NCBI GenBank assembly: GCA_023055425.1
Contig: JALGPY010000004.1
Coordinates: 111,207,504-111,271,503, forward strand
Reading direction: 5' to 3'
Length of the DNA: 64,000 bases
Source: Linanthus parryae
Taxonomy: Eukaryota; Streptophyta; Magnoliopsida; Ericales; Polemoniaceae
Under the pieces are notes generated by a model that searched no databases, was not told the origin of the DNA, and saw only the letters and a list, made by a program, of their open reading frames with translations. Each line of letters starts with the position of its first letter. Within the stretch, counting starts at the first letter, position 1. The position numbers were made by a program, and so were the translations under genes. Of the stretch, positions 11,960 to 23,677 are shown in pieces.

Positions 11960-13312
11960 ATGAATTTCTTCAAAGTCATCGTATCCAGTGATCCAGAAAA
12001 AGACAGACTGGTAAGCTTATATCTATGGAGCTTCTAATACCAATATATGCCTGTGTTTTAAAATAGTTATTGAGTACATGTTTTGCATACAAGGAACTTA
12101 GCAATATTATTTCAAGCATGCAATCTAATCAACCATTGTTCCGCTGGCAGTCCTTGCCCCGTGTCTTTGTTGATGTATACAAGAAAGATGTTGGAAAGAT
12201 TGTCCATCTACGAACTCCCTCCGGCGCAATCTTTGACACGACGATTGTTGCAGGCAACAATGAACTGTATCTTGGCAATGGGTGGAAAACTGTGGTCAAA
12301 TTCAACTCAATCACTCTGGGATATTTTGTTTTCTTCAAATTTAGAACGAATCTGAGCTATGATTTAAGGATAATGGATCCAATGTGCACCGAAATCACTT
12401 ACCACAGTACTGTTAAGCAGGAAAGCAACGCTACTGCAGGCATTAAAGAAATTGCACCTCGCTTCTTCAAGCTTTACGATCCATTTAACAAGAAAGATAC
12501 CACCCTGGTAACAATCTGGGTAATTTGTGTACGTGTTCTCATTAATTACAATTTATTGATTAGCTACCTCTGTTGGATAACCATTTTCTTTGTGCAGCGA
12601 ATTCCTCCAAAGTATGTTGCTCGTCACTACGACAGCATTGCACACATTGTTTACCTACATGTGCCCAACGGGGCATCGTGGAGTATCTGCATCAATCAAA
12701 TAGAAAATGAACATTACTTTGGCATGGGATGGTTTCAATTTGCCAGTGCTTATCGCATCCCTCCTAAAGCTGTGCTTATGTTCAAATATGAAGGCAATTT
12801 GAATTTCAAGGTCCGTATCATGGATGAATCTGCTGTGGAAATCAACTACGGGCTCAATTCTTCCGTCTTTCGAATGGGTCCACAAGAAAATCATGCTCTT
12901 GCTCGTGCGCAAGCTCACAGCACTGAAGTGCCATTCTTTGCATTCCGAATCATTCATTCTTATACTACGAGAAAGGGCGGAGTTGTAAGTACTCAATTTC
13001 TAATTCCTTGGTACATTTGCACTGATGCATAATATCAACAGGTTATTTTAAATTGTGCAGAACATTCCTACATGGTTTGTGCGAGAATACTTGACTGGTA
13101 CCCCGAACAAAGTGTGGCTACAAACATCGGATAATGGCTACATGAGATGGGAAACAACATGTGGTTTCACGCATGCAGGAAATCCTTTCCACCGTCGTCT
13201 TGCTTGGTTTAAATACGTGCTGCATTCTCAGCTAGCGCTTAATGACGCGTGCGTGATTGAATTGGTAGATCCCAGTATTCCAATGTTTCGGGCAACAGTC
13301 TACCGCCAGTAA
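11960..13312 (+). CDS. Triple B3-domain protein (REM/VRN1-like)
   Basis: Modelled exons are 11960-12010, 12151-12507, 12598-12984 and 13061-13312. All boundaries are phase 0 with GT-AG introns, giving about 348 aa. Three B3 DNA-binding domains follow each other at about residues 3-105, 120-225 and 248-347. They start with FFKVIV, FFKLYD and FFAFRI, and each has a P-x(2)-[FY]V strand after the intron. An intron interrupts each domain at the same place, just before SLPRVF, RIPPKYV and NIPTWFV, so the gene arose by exon-unit duplication. B3 proteins bind DNA in the nucleus, often in REM/VRN1 chromatin roles. The gene is intact and lies in the Helitron, in the same orientation as Rep. An alternative exon 2 donor at 12520 would add four residues. 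Confidence 0.82.
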
Positions 13313-14212
13313 TTTTTCATGCGTAGCAATCATCTGTGGTATTTGTGCATGCTTTTTGTTATGTTGTTTCTCATTTATCCCCCTTCTGCAGAACTGCATT
13401 ACTAATGTAACCAGAGTAAAACTAACAGTTGCCTGTTTTAATAGGCTTTTGTAAACAGATGTTTCGTACCTGTGTCGTGGGCATCATCTGATTTGGTAAA
13501 ACTTGGTGTTGATCATATATGAAACCTCAATTAATGCTGAGGCGTATTTTTTGATGAGTGGTGATCCGGTGGTAACTTCATCAGACTGAAATTTCTCCGA
13601 TATATATAGTCTGGTCGATTGTTTGTTTAATTGTGGTCAATTTTGTGCTATTGTAATTGTGTGTGCATTGTGATTTGTATGCATTGTATTTAATGACATC
13701 TACGTATCTGATTAAATATTATGTGCTGTTCTATTGTTTAATTGCTAATGCACAATGAAATTATCGGTAATGTACTATTTATTGTATTCTAAAGTACATA
13801 ACATATGATTTTGTATAATAGATGTTCAAAGGGAATACAATCACAGTTTTAATACGGTGCATCTACGTTCACATCATATCTATAATAACACCCATTCCAT
13901 ATTATAGTAAAAAATCAACAGTTACATGGAATATACTTTTCATAATATATGTTGGATTGTATTGGATTCTAACCGTCTGATAATCCAAGATACAGCAGTA
14001 ATCTTGCTCATATTTTCCTCATGTGATTCCTATTTTTTGCATTTTCGTGGTATATTATTATGCAACGATCACCAATAACTTTCCATAATGAAATTAACCA
14101 AAGTAGCCATCCTTGATATGAACTTCAAAATTTATAATAGCCATTCATACCGAAGTAATAGATTTGTAACATAAGTTACGCGACATATTACAAATAAAAT
14201 ATAATAGTTAAT
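13313..14212. other. Spacer between convergent genes, no gene seen
   Basis: AT-rich sequence holding the 3' untranslated regions of the B3 gene (plus strand) and of the acidic protein gene (minus strand). There is no ORF with recognisable domains, no tandem repeat and no RNA gene that I can support. Confidence 0.5.
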
Positions 14213-14620
14213 TTATTTTCTACGCTTTTTCTTTGAATTTTTTTCATTAACATCGTCGGTTTTCATTTTCAATCGTTCCTGTCGCTCTGCTCTTTCTTTA
14301 CGTCCTGCCTCCCTCTGTCGGCGAAATATAGCTAAAATAGCTTTCTTCCTTTCGTACGATCTAGCCGTATCACTGTCGTATGCCTCGTCTTCGTCTTCGT
14401 TTCCTGAGTAAACTGTAGTCTCAGATCCTTTGCCAACAACATAATCATGCTGATACCATGTTTTCGAATCAACTTCATTATCACTTTCACTGCTCTCCGT
14501 GCTTACAGTATACTTCGGCTTCTTCCGCTTTTTGACTTCACTGTGCCGCTTCCCCCTGCTGCTCGACCTTTTTTCCACAGTGTCTGGAGACTTTCTTGCA
14601 CCGTCCTCTTTCTTCTCCAT
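14213..14620 (-). CDS. Unrecognised charged protein, family member 1 (GKGSETTVYS core)
   Basis: Single-exon ORF of 135 aa starting MEKKEDG. I do not recognise the family. Residues 1-37 are Lys/Arg/Ser-rich. Residues 42-51 are acidic. W55-x2-H58-x leads into YVVGKGSETTVYS (60-72). An acidic stretch (NEDEDEAYDSDTARSY) is followed by a basic, Arg/Lys/Glu-rich helix-like region and a KKKRRK end that could act as a nuclear signal. The same core and layout occur in the minus-strand gene at 24397-24837, although the rest of the two proteins has diverged, so the core is probably under selection. It lies inside the Helitron, convergent with the B3 gene. The function is unknown. Confidence 0.65.
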   Translation of the reverse strand: MEKKEDGARKSPDTVEKRSSSRGKRHSEVKKRKKPKYTVSTESSESDNEVDSKTWYQHDYVVGKGSETTVYSGNEDEDEAYDSDTARSYERKKAILAIFRRQREAGRKERAERQERLKMKTDDVNEKNSKKKRRK

Positions 14621-15557
14621 AGCTATTCTGATATAATGTTTTTGAAAATTTTAGGAACGTTTTTATATCAACAGCTATATAATGGAAGATGAAGAGCCCA
14701 CCGACTGTTTTAATCTCCACCCACTGTATGCATTGCATAGATCCCCTTTTCAATGTTGCATTTATTATTGCATCTATATAGATACAATTTCCCACCATAG
14801 GTTGCATTAAAGAATTACACAGTTTTGTGTAATGTATCAAAGATACCTGCATCAGTTTCGAAATACAGTGTCTCTGTATATTTCTCATTTGTATATCAAA
14901 TAAAAATTAAAAAAAAGGAAAGAAAAAAAAACAAACGAACAAAATAAATGTCCGATGCATTAATACTCGGTGCTGACACTGTCCGCATACGATACAATCC
15001 AAATTGATATTGTTACTTTCTATAATCATTTGTAAAACCATTACCAATTCAAAGAATCGTAATATAAAGAACCCCTAGCCATCGTCATGTTTGCTGTCGT
15101 CAAAGTATAATGTTGACACCGACCCTTAACCAGAATCACGTATACCTATACCAATACTTATCGTAAATGGGATGTAGTTTAGATATTACGGCATCTTACG
15201 CACATTAGATGGAGTTGTCTTTTGTTCAACTGTGTTGATATTGTTACCAACTGAAATATTAGTTGCCAGGCATTTATAGTTACACATGCGTATGAAATGT
15301 ACTCCAATGCCACTTCAATCATATCCAAATCGTGTATATAAATGAAGATACAATTACACGCATCCAAATTTATATACGTGATTAGAATACATTAGCGCCA
15401 GAAGACACGGCAACATATCCAGTTGCTACTATCGAAATGCGTGCCATACTTTGTTAGATATAATACTAAACCTGTCTCCCTCTCCATACAACCCAATGTT
15501 GCACCACCACAACAACTGGATAGACAAAACTGGGTAAATTAACAATCACTGCCTTTG
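14621..15557. other. Spacer, divergent promoter region, no gene seen
   Basis: AT-rich sequence between the minus-strand acidic-protein gene and the plus-strand RNase H-like gene. It should hold both upstream regions. An A-rich run is present at about 14905-14945. I find no conserved ORF, RNA gene or tandem repeat here. Confidence 0.45.
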
Positions 15558-16268
15558 ATGTCATTTCCAAAGGAGGAGTCGTCAGATTCATCCGCTTCGT
15601 CCCGAACTTTACTCAGTGCAACAACTTTCCAGGGTGAAATCCCTCATAGGAGCGTGCCTAACTTGCAAAGTAAGTATTATACATTCAGTCATGCTAATTA
15701 CCGATAACATAAATATGCATGTGTTTTACGATTTGTGGTGTAATTCTGTGCATAATATATGGTTGATACAGGGATTGCCAGAATAAGTGTGTATGGCTTT
15801 GCAGGCTCTGCAACAAGCAGTGGTGGTATCGGTGCAGTTTGCCGAGACAATGAAGATAACTGGATGCTTGGTTTCGTAGGACAATTAGACGCAACAAATA
15901 AACTTGAGAGTGAACTTTGGGCAATCTATCACGCCATTCACTTGGCTTGTGATAAAAACTGGAGTAATATAGAAATACAGACTTCATGCTACAAAGCAAT
16001 AAAGATATTCCATTTTGTCAGAGATTTTCCTGCAGGTATGAGAAATCAAATCAACCAGGGGCATATTCTGCTGCGAGACATGCACATAGCCCTAAATCAT
16101 ATCGACCACTTAGAAAATTGCGTCGCCAAACAGCTTGCAATTATGGGAGCACAGCAATTAGATGAATGCAAAATTCTGTATGAAGCCCCAGAAATTATAC
16201 AAGATTTGATTACAGAAGACAAGTTAGAAGCATGTAGTCGTTATATGTCACCCAGTGATACAGATTAG
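15558..16268 (+). CDS. RNase H-fold protein lacking catalytic residues
   Basis: Exons 15558-15669 and 15772-16268 join in phase (A|GG) to give 202 aa. The first 37 residues are Ser-rich (start MSFPKEESSDSSASS). The domain at about 38-140 matches the plant RVT_3/RNase H type: a first strand ARISVYGFAGS, then GGIGAVCRDNEDNWMLGF, then LESELWAIYHAI. In active enzymes the first strand has NVDGA and the later strand ESDS. Here these read SVYGF and QTSCY, so two of the usual acidic residues are gone while the Glu of ELWAI remains. Nuclease activity is unlikely. The open frame and clean splice sites argue that it is not simply decayed. The gene is on Helitron DNA. A decayed copy of its C-terminal part lies at 25886-25975. 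Confidence 0.7.
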
Positions 16269-17583
16269 CTGCATAATTCCAGCTATTTGTATGATATTTT
16301 GAATAAATGTTCAGCGTGTGGTTGTTTGGCATATCGAAATTACTGATTCTGATGCTGTTTACTTATATTATTACAGCCGCATGTATAATCAGGCGATAAG
16401 GTCCTCTATGATTAAGACATTAAATTGACCAAATGCATAACCTTATTCTTAACCTATATAGGTGAGACACGGTATTAGCACATAAGTCTATTACATGTTA
16501 TATGTAATGTACGAATTATCTTTTCCCTGATTGGTTTTCACAAACCACAATCTTTTGTCACGCAATGGCACTACATGCACGCTTAAGAAATTTGCATTCA
16601 ACATGCAACTTTGACAGCTGACACATAACAGTATTGTGGCAACACTACATAGCCCTGCAAATTCAGATCACACACACAATTTGTGATAAGATTGAATCTT
16701 GTAACCATCTAAAGGGCAAGCTCAGTATAACATACTGATACATTTGAGCTACTAACGACTGATCAATTATTCCAAACCCATCTCATTGTTAGTTTCCCCA
16801 TGAAATTGAAATGTGTGCCAAGAAATGGATAAGTTATCTATGCAAAACTGACAATTGCAGTGAAATGATGATGAACACTCTGAATGCTTTATCAGCTAGC
16901 TTCCTCACATGCATTCTCAACATATGCCTATCTACCATGCAACCCAAACACTTGGCATACAACAGTATTGCACCCACACACTTGGCACAAACAATACCAT
17001 AACAACTTTAACCATCTGTAAAACTACGTCGCAGTCATTTCACGAACCATAATATTGATAACGCTACAGTATCTATCAGTGTAATACAGTACTATCCTGT
17101 TGTTGAAATATTGACAAGTAGCAAATTACAAAACACCCTTATCCAAACCAACCCATTATGTTGTTATACCACATGACTCCGTGAATTTGTCGAGGTGATT
17201 CCAGACACCACGGTTAATCAAAATTTGTCACCTAAAAAAAAGTGTCCGTATCGAAGTTGTTTCACATTCCCTTATAGGATTCACATACATCTATTCCTAT
17301 AAATGACCTATACAGAAATACGTCACCTTCACTGATTTGTAGGTATCAGCATGGATACAAAACAATCTTTGAATCCCCATCTAACAATACACATGAATTT
17401 TTTCTAATAAAACACATTACCTCACATCGTATTCTTAATATACTTCCTAAACAATTTTTCACTTACCAGTTATGCACTATATAAACCATTAGCTGCCCAA
17501 ACGAGACATGCATCCAGTATCATTAAGCGCATCTTATGTTGCAACATTTGCAACACCAACATTCAATCGCCAGACTGAACATC
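16269..17583. other. Spacer, no gene seen
   Basis: AT-rich Helitron DNA between the RNase H-fold gene and the first RPA-like gene. Small open frames lack domain features. The last 100-200 bp presumably contains the promoter of the RPA-like gene, but no motif is decisive. Confidence 0.45.
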
Positions 17584-18338
17584 ATGACACCATTCACGAT
17601 TGCAGAACTTCAGTCGGCATTGGTATCATTACTTCACGCAATACTGTTGTCATATTACTTTCCAATGTTGGGTCATGTAAGCTCTTACTACACAACAATG
17701 TGATATTTAATTGAATCGCTGCCGCATTTTTCTCAGGAAGCATACAATGAAGCTTGGATAAGAGTTTGCATTCGTATCATCCCAACCACACAGCAGGGAT
17801 GGTTCAATGCATGTGATACGTGCCAGCAAGAGTGTATTCATTCAAACTCTCATACCTGCCGCAGCTCCCAATGCAACACTACTCCCAGGTTAACCAGTTA
17901 TAACACATGCAAATTGACATTTAAACATGTTTAGATCAATATTTTACACACAAATATTTATTTCGATACAGATGCCGTCTCATGGTTGAGCTCAAAGATG
18001 ACACTGGTACAGTGAATGTTACGCTATTTGGGCAAGCGGGGGAAACTGTGCTTAACACAACAGCTGCAACCTTGGCCCGAATGACGCTAGAGGTGTTAAT
18101 ATAGTACTTACAAATAATACATCATATAACTACATAATACAACATCCATAACATATTTACAATGAAATTTCTGCCTCACTTCAGTGTTATAATGTAACAC
18201 CAGGAATGCCAGTCTGTCATCATCAATGCCAACACAAGCAATGAGTCAACACCTTTCTATGTGCGTGTTATAAAAGGCGTAAACCAAACCAATCGCAGCA
18301 TATTTAGGTGGGTGGTCCGCCATGTTAAGATTGCATGA
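17584..18338 (+). CDS. RPA70-like OB-fold protein, copy A
   Basis: Exons 17584-17622 (39 nt), 17737-17888 (152), 17972-18092 (121) and 18204-18338 (135) give 148 aa with GT-AG introns and consistent phases. The protein corresponds to the C-terminal zinc/OB-fold domain of RPA70 (DBD-C). It starts MTPFTIAELQSAL, continues with IIPTTQQGWFNACDTCQQEC containing the zinc-ribbon cysteines, and then has the OB strand RLMVELKDDTGTVNVTLFG and a GETVLN helix. Full RPA70 is over 600 aa and binds single-stranded DNA in replication. Here only one OB domain remains. I chose the ATG at 17584 because it gives the same 13-codon first exon as copies B and C. An upstream in-frame ATG at 17536 is possible. RPA-like genes are frequent in plant Helitrons. 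Confidence 0.75.
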
Positions 18339-18959
18339 ACGTGACGACGCAATGGCAATAATAGTGAATAAGATCCTGTCGTGAATATGTATCGACATAA
18401 ATTTCTCTCGTGACGTACTTTGTTATATTTCATTTCTCTTTGTTATACAATATGTGGTGCAGTACCATGTTTCCGTGTGGGTTTGTTGCATTGAATAAAA
18501 ATTTTGTTATATTTTCTACTTTGCCATTATTGTTGATACTTCATAGTGTACAAACTCCTATAATTGACTGTAAGTACAACAGCGTAGACAGGCAAGGATT
18601 ACTTATTTCGCATGTCTACTTCGGCTATAACCCGATCCCAACTATGTCGACCATGTAATTGCATGCATACCGTTGTGCTGAGCAAGAGGATAATAATATG
18701 CATATATAACTCAATCATGTTGACGCTATAACAAAGAGCATCGTAATTAACATTCATATATCATTTCATCTCAACTTTGCTGAGCATGTATCACTTCATC
18801 GTTATGCGGTGAACTTGGTGTACGCGACACATAGTAGTGCGTGCCGTTATATCCTGTGCCCAATAGTTCAACTAACTAAGTAGAGCAATCATTCTATAAA
18901 AGCAGTACTTCCAGAATCTATACTATTATCAACATACAGCATTGGTACGACGGCTTTCA
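18339..18959. other. Spacer between RPA-like copies A and B
   Basis: AT-rich. It should contain the end of transcript A and the promoter of copy B. No supported ORF, repeat or RNA gene. Confidence 0.45.
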
Positions 18960-19673
18960 ATGGAAGTCAGCAACATATCGGCAGTTAGGGCTACTTTGGT
19001 GAGTTGTTTCTTCCATTTAGTTATCTTATCCACAGCATAACAATTGCGAAAAGCTAACACCTAATTAATTATACCTGACAGCCCTTATACAGAGAAACAT
19101 GGATTAAGGTATCAATGACTGCAATACCTACAACCCAGCAGCCATGGTTCAAAGCATGCCGAAATTGCAAAAATGAGTGCTTGCGACAGATCTGCAATAA
19201 ATGCGGCAATTCTACCCAGGATGCAATCATATGGTTAGATAACTATTCAGTGTACAATATATTCAACAATTATTCTACTCTATACTACATTTGTTCCTGA
19301 CATGAAATATATGCAAACTAACAACCACACAAACCCTCGATACAGTGGCCGCCTCTATGTTGAGTTACAAGATGACACTGGGATAATGGATGCCACAATA
19401 TTTGGGCTACCTGTTGAAACTGTGTTAGACAACACCCTTGTCACAATGTCAACAATGTCTGAGCAGGTATTCTTATCTTTTAGAATAGGCAATGTATATA
19501 TTCGATAACAACACCAACCACAATTTCGTATTCAGGAACAACAGAATCTCCTACTAGCCGCAAACGCAAGAGGAACATCACAGAAATTCTACGTCCGCAT
19601 ACTCAGATGCACACAAAACAGGAACCCAAGATTAACAAGGTGGGTCGTTCGCCGGGTTCAAAAAGCAGACTAA
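18960..19673 (+). CDS. RPA70-like OB-fold protein, copy B
   Basis: Exons 18960-18998 (39 nt), 19082-19233 (152), 19346-19466 (121) and 19536-19673 (138) give 149 aa. First exon MEVSNISAVRATL, exon 2 starts PLYRETWIKV and contains PTTQQPWFKACRNCKNEC with CX2C pairs (CRNC and CNKC) for a zinc ribbon. Exon 3 gives GRLYVELQDDTGIMDATIFG. Exon 4 ends in a basic tail. Exons 2 and 3 are exactly as long as in copy A, and the splice phases are the same. It is a single-domain RPA70 relative, in tandem with A and C. A single-stranded DNA-binding role is inferred from the family. No lesion seen. Confidence 0.75.
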
Positions 19674-20549
19674 ACACTTATGAGAACCATTACTGAAGGC
19701 AAATATAGTACAGGCTTTTATAGATGCCATGCATGTTGACTGCCAATGTATTTTCCTTGCTGTAATGCTGCGATATCGAGTGTGTATCTTTTTCTGTTTT
19801 AATGTAGTATTCACAAGTTTTAAACTATTCATGTTATGGAGAAGCTACTGTCAGCTGTGAATCTGATTACTCTAAATATAATATACCTACATATCTTAAG
19901 AGTATTTGCAATGACTGGCAATGACAACCACATTTCTCCGCTCATCCGACAAACAGACATCCAAAGGGTATTGGCAGATGGATGTAGTAGTTGTAAGCAT
20001 TGCTACATCACATTCAACTGGGTTAGCCAACTACCAATTTGTCTTAATTACTCATAACTTTCCTAAGTGATGTTTCTCCGGAAAAAAAATGCATTGTACC
20101 ATGCTGTAAAGAATTTATCACTTAGTTATGTATATGGATAAATATAAATAAGTAGGTTCCTGGTATTCTTGTACTGCGTCCGATCGTATGCAAATTATTT
20201 ACGGATGACATTACCACCTACACCACGTGATTTCAGTGTTACAGCATGTCTCAGTCTGAATTCGAAACAAACTTCTAATAACCATAAAAAAAAAAAAAAA
20301 AAACACAAACAAAAACAACAGATAAAAAGCAGTTAACACAGGACATTATATAACTACATCACATACAGCTCAGGTACCTACCAACTCTTGTGTCAAATGT
20401 TACTATAAATACTAACATACAGATCAACTACCTCATAGTGCACAACAACCAAGCACCATTGCTTTGTTCCATAAGCTTTGTTTGCACCTCGCAAGAACAA
20501 TTCATCCAAGCATCAAAGTTTGTATCGTCTGCAAAGATACAAACAAGAA
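19674..20549. other. Spacer between RPA-like copies B and C
   Basis: AT-rich Helitron DNA with an A-rich run at about 20285-20303. No supported gene. The stretch just before 20550 is open in the reading frame of copy C, so that gene might begin somewhat further upstream than modelled. Confidence 0.4.
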
Positions 20550-21329
20550 ATGACACTCTGTGCAATAGTCGATCTGCCATCAATGCCGGTGAGAATTTCC
20601 TTCGGTAATGAACAATCACTGCCAGCTTAGTAATGCAACTTTCCCAACAGTTTCATTTTAGATTGTATGTTTTTTATGACTAACTGCAGGCTACAATACG
20701 CGAGATTTGGGTACAAGCCACCGTTCATACTTTACCAACAAATCAGCAAGCATGGTATTACGCATGCAAGGTGTGCAATCGTGTTGCAAATCGTTATCCA
20801 AACAACAAATTCCAATGCTCTGCTTGTCAAAATAATGATTGTGATGCTATACCGTGGTACGTAATGACACTAACAAGCATTACACTGTACAATGTATCAA
20901 CCTAAGTTTACATAACATCAGTTTAACGCATTTTTTCAAAGAGGACATGAAATCTAACTGCCATTTTTTTTTTTTTTTTTTCCCCCCCCAGGGGACGTAT
21001 AACTGCGCAATTACATGATGGTAGTGCCGAACTCCAGGTACGCATATTTGGACAGTCAGTAGACACTGTGTTGGGGATAAATGCAACAACCATGTCATCA
21101 ATGTCGGCTGAGGTATGAACCAAAATTTCTCGATTTAAAATTATACCCCAATACCCAAATAGCTTATTATATTCGGCACTGGGTTTGTTTCAAGGAACAA
21201 CAAAGCGTGCTTGAGTCCGTCAACACGAACAGCGGCGCAAGAAGATTTTACTTCCTCCTTTCCCGGTGCACCAATGAAAATGTATTCCCAATGAATGGTT
21301 GGACCGTACGCTATGTTGTTGAAGCTTGA
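20550..21329 (+). CDS. RPA70-like OB-fold protein, copy C
   Basis: Exons 20550-20588 (39 nt), 20690-20856 (167), 20992-21112 (121) and 21195-21329 (135) give 153 aa. First exon MTLCAIVDLPSMP. Exon 2 has PTNQQAWYYACKVCNRVANR followed by a second pair, CSAC, the most RPA-like zinc ribbon of the three. Exon 3 has GRITAQLHDGSAELQVRIFG. Exon 4 ends GWTVRYVVEA. Exon 2 is 15 nt longer than in A and B (five extra residues), and the other exon plan is the same. The acceptor of exon 3 follows a run of about 19 T and 8 C. The frame is intact. It is the last of three head-to-tail copies, and converges with the F-box gene. Confidence 0.75.
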
Positions 21330-21937
21330 TGAATGCTTACACATAAAAACATAGCCCCATCGACGAACTAATAAAGAAAATATGCCATTGTCGTCTTTTA
21401 TGTTATTGTAATTAACGCTCTGTTATCAGTTAATGTTCACGTAATATTGTAGTTTGGTCTGCATAATATGATGTCCCCACTACATTTATTACACATTTTA
21501 TGCTTACTTGCAAACTCAAATATGCAGTAGAATATCGAATTAATATAAAACACATGCGAGGACGAATAAAAATCGAATCGCTGATTTTAACAACGATTTA
21601 TACGGCCATCTACAAGATTAAAATCAAATCATAAATGCAACCATAGTTCAGATAGCTATTGAAATTGTATTAAACCGTGCTTTTGTGACAATGTGAACAA
21701 CAACTAAACGTTGTCCTGCAAATACATCATTGAAATTAAATGAAGTGTTTTGCAACATACCACTACCTGCAAGATGAATAAAATACAATTAACACTGAAA
21801 TTAGTTTTCAGATCCCTTTAGGAAAGAGATTCCGAGTCCATTCTCGTATATCTGCTAATTATTTATAATTCTCATATTAAGTTACAATTTTTGGGATCAT
21901 TGATATTGTTACTTGGGAAAAAATTTTCTTACACATT
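21330..21937. other. Spacer between convergent RPA-like C and F-box genes
   Basis: AT-rich sequence holding two 3' untranslated regions. No ORF or repeat that I can support. Confidence 0.45.
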
Positions 21938-23677
21938 TTAGTTACGAGGAAATATCTTACAAATAAAGTCCACTTCCCTATCACATCTACAAGCATCACA
22001 CAATATAATGTCTTCGTTCCACGCCCATCCTGATCTCCATCTGTGTTGGGGTTGCGACGCACAGCAACGCTGTTTGTCCACCTGTATGATTGAATTTTTA
22101 ATCCAGATGCTCCTTAAAATTGACTTAACCTTTTGCCGGTACTCCTCCAATTTTGTTTCTATATCCTTGTCTTTTGTCATTCCACAGAACAACTCGATTC
22201 CCTTCTCACGGTATTTATCTCCACTCAACACCAAAATGATGACAATTATATAACGTGCTTCTCCAAGTCCAGCTTCTGCTGCTTTTTGTAAGGCATCTAA
22301 GCCATCACTATATCGGCACAAACTGAAGTAATCAATCTAAAATTTAAAAAAAAATAGAAAAAAAAAATGTACGTCAGCTTATCCCACTTCACAACAATTA
22401 ACTTAGCTTTTCTTCTTGCTCCACGTTATGATAAATCAATATAACTGCCGCTTACCATTCCTTGCCTAAATAGAGCTTCTGGGTTCCCACTGTCATTGCA
22501 TCTCTTCATAAATTGCGAGAATCCACAAATCCACTGCTGACTGGACCGCCATGGAACGACGGGGAACTTCTTAAGTGACACCTTCTCGTATACGTAATTA
22601 TAGTTAGATGCTTCATTGAACATCTTCAAACTGTTACATGTTGCAAAAAATTGCAGATAATCATCAGACTAGAAGGGGTGAAAATGTCTTTGCATCAAAG
22701 TTGAGAGGGTGAAACTGTCTTTTACCCCTACCATATGGTAAAATTTCCAGTATAATTCCCTCACCATCTAATGTGTTGTCGTTTGAAATAGACTAAACAA
22801 GAATACATTCAGAAATCAAAATACAAATGTTCTGAAACTGGTTATATCCTCCTCTTCCGCCCATCACCAACACCTAAAGAACGAGCCTTTGCTCAACAGA
22901 CACCACTTAATTGCTCGAAATTGAGAGCTAGGAAGACAGCGGATAAAAATTGGTTTATTGTGTTTATTAAAATGTAAGAACATAGACATGATCTCTGTTT
23001 GCAATCTCTATGCCAGTGGCACTCTTATATGGAGACCACCCTCCACTCGACTTTTGGAAATTCCCAATCATTACACTATATTTACTTATCTTATGATATT
23101 AGCCCCCAACTCAAAGTTTTAGTATTCACAACAATTCGCCTACATTCTATTAATATAATCGCATTAGTCCCCACCCGTATAATATATTCACTTCAACAAT
23201 CTATCGATTCGTCATTTTATCCATTAAATACTTCAAAATTTATCAACAGATCCGCCATTAAACTTGAAATTTTTCTTGCACTCACACACCCAAATTTTAA
23301 ATCCGCTTATGTCCGTATCAAAGCTTTTACAGAGACAAAAGAACACACTGGGTCATGTACACAAACATGGTAAGTGAAAATACAAAACTCTCCAACTCTA
23401 TCAGTGTGATATGATAAAATCCTTCTTATTCTAATACTATTCCTATTGATATTCAAATTCAGCTTTGAAGATTATGACTACTTAACGAAACAAGGGAGAT
23501 AGAGAAGCAGAATAACATATAATAATACCTTTTCTTTGCGGTGAACAAATCATCAAACGAACAAGATCCCAATATTGCCAATATTTCTGTGATTAACTCC
23601 TTCGGGAGTGAGTTGATGGTGGAGGAATTGCTCTCCTTTGTGTTTCTTCTTCTTACAGATGACCTCAGCGGTGCCAT
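21938..23677 (-). CDS. F-box protein, At1g67623-like type
   Basis: Minus-strand exons 23529-23677, 22456-22630 and 21938-22336 join in phase and give 240 aa. A short basic/Ser N-terminus is followed by the F-box at about residues 21-55 (INSLPKELITEILA, then SFDDLFTAKK). Exon 2 has FNEASNYNYVYEKVSLKKFP and the RCNDSGNPEALFRQGM stretch typical of this plant F-box subfamily. Exon 3 has a Sel1/TPR-like helix pair (ALQKAAEAGLGEARY) and a Cys-rich end (CDACRCDREVDFIC). F-box proteins are the substrate receptors of SCF ubiquitin ligases. Its target is unknown. It is encoded opposite to the other cargo genes, and its first intron of about 900 bp has no gene. It may be a captured host gene. The frame is intact. 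Confidence 0.8.

Noticed and set aside
22999..23373. A plus-strand 124-aa ORF inside the F-box intron
   Set aside because: No recognisable domain, AT-rich composition, and it lies entirely within intron 1 of the F-box gene and unrelated to neighbours. Not supported as a gene.
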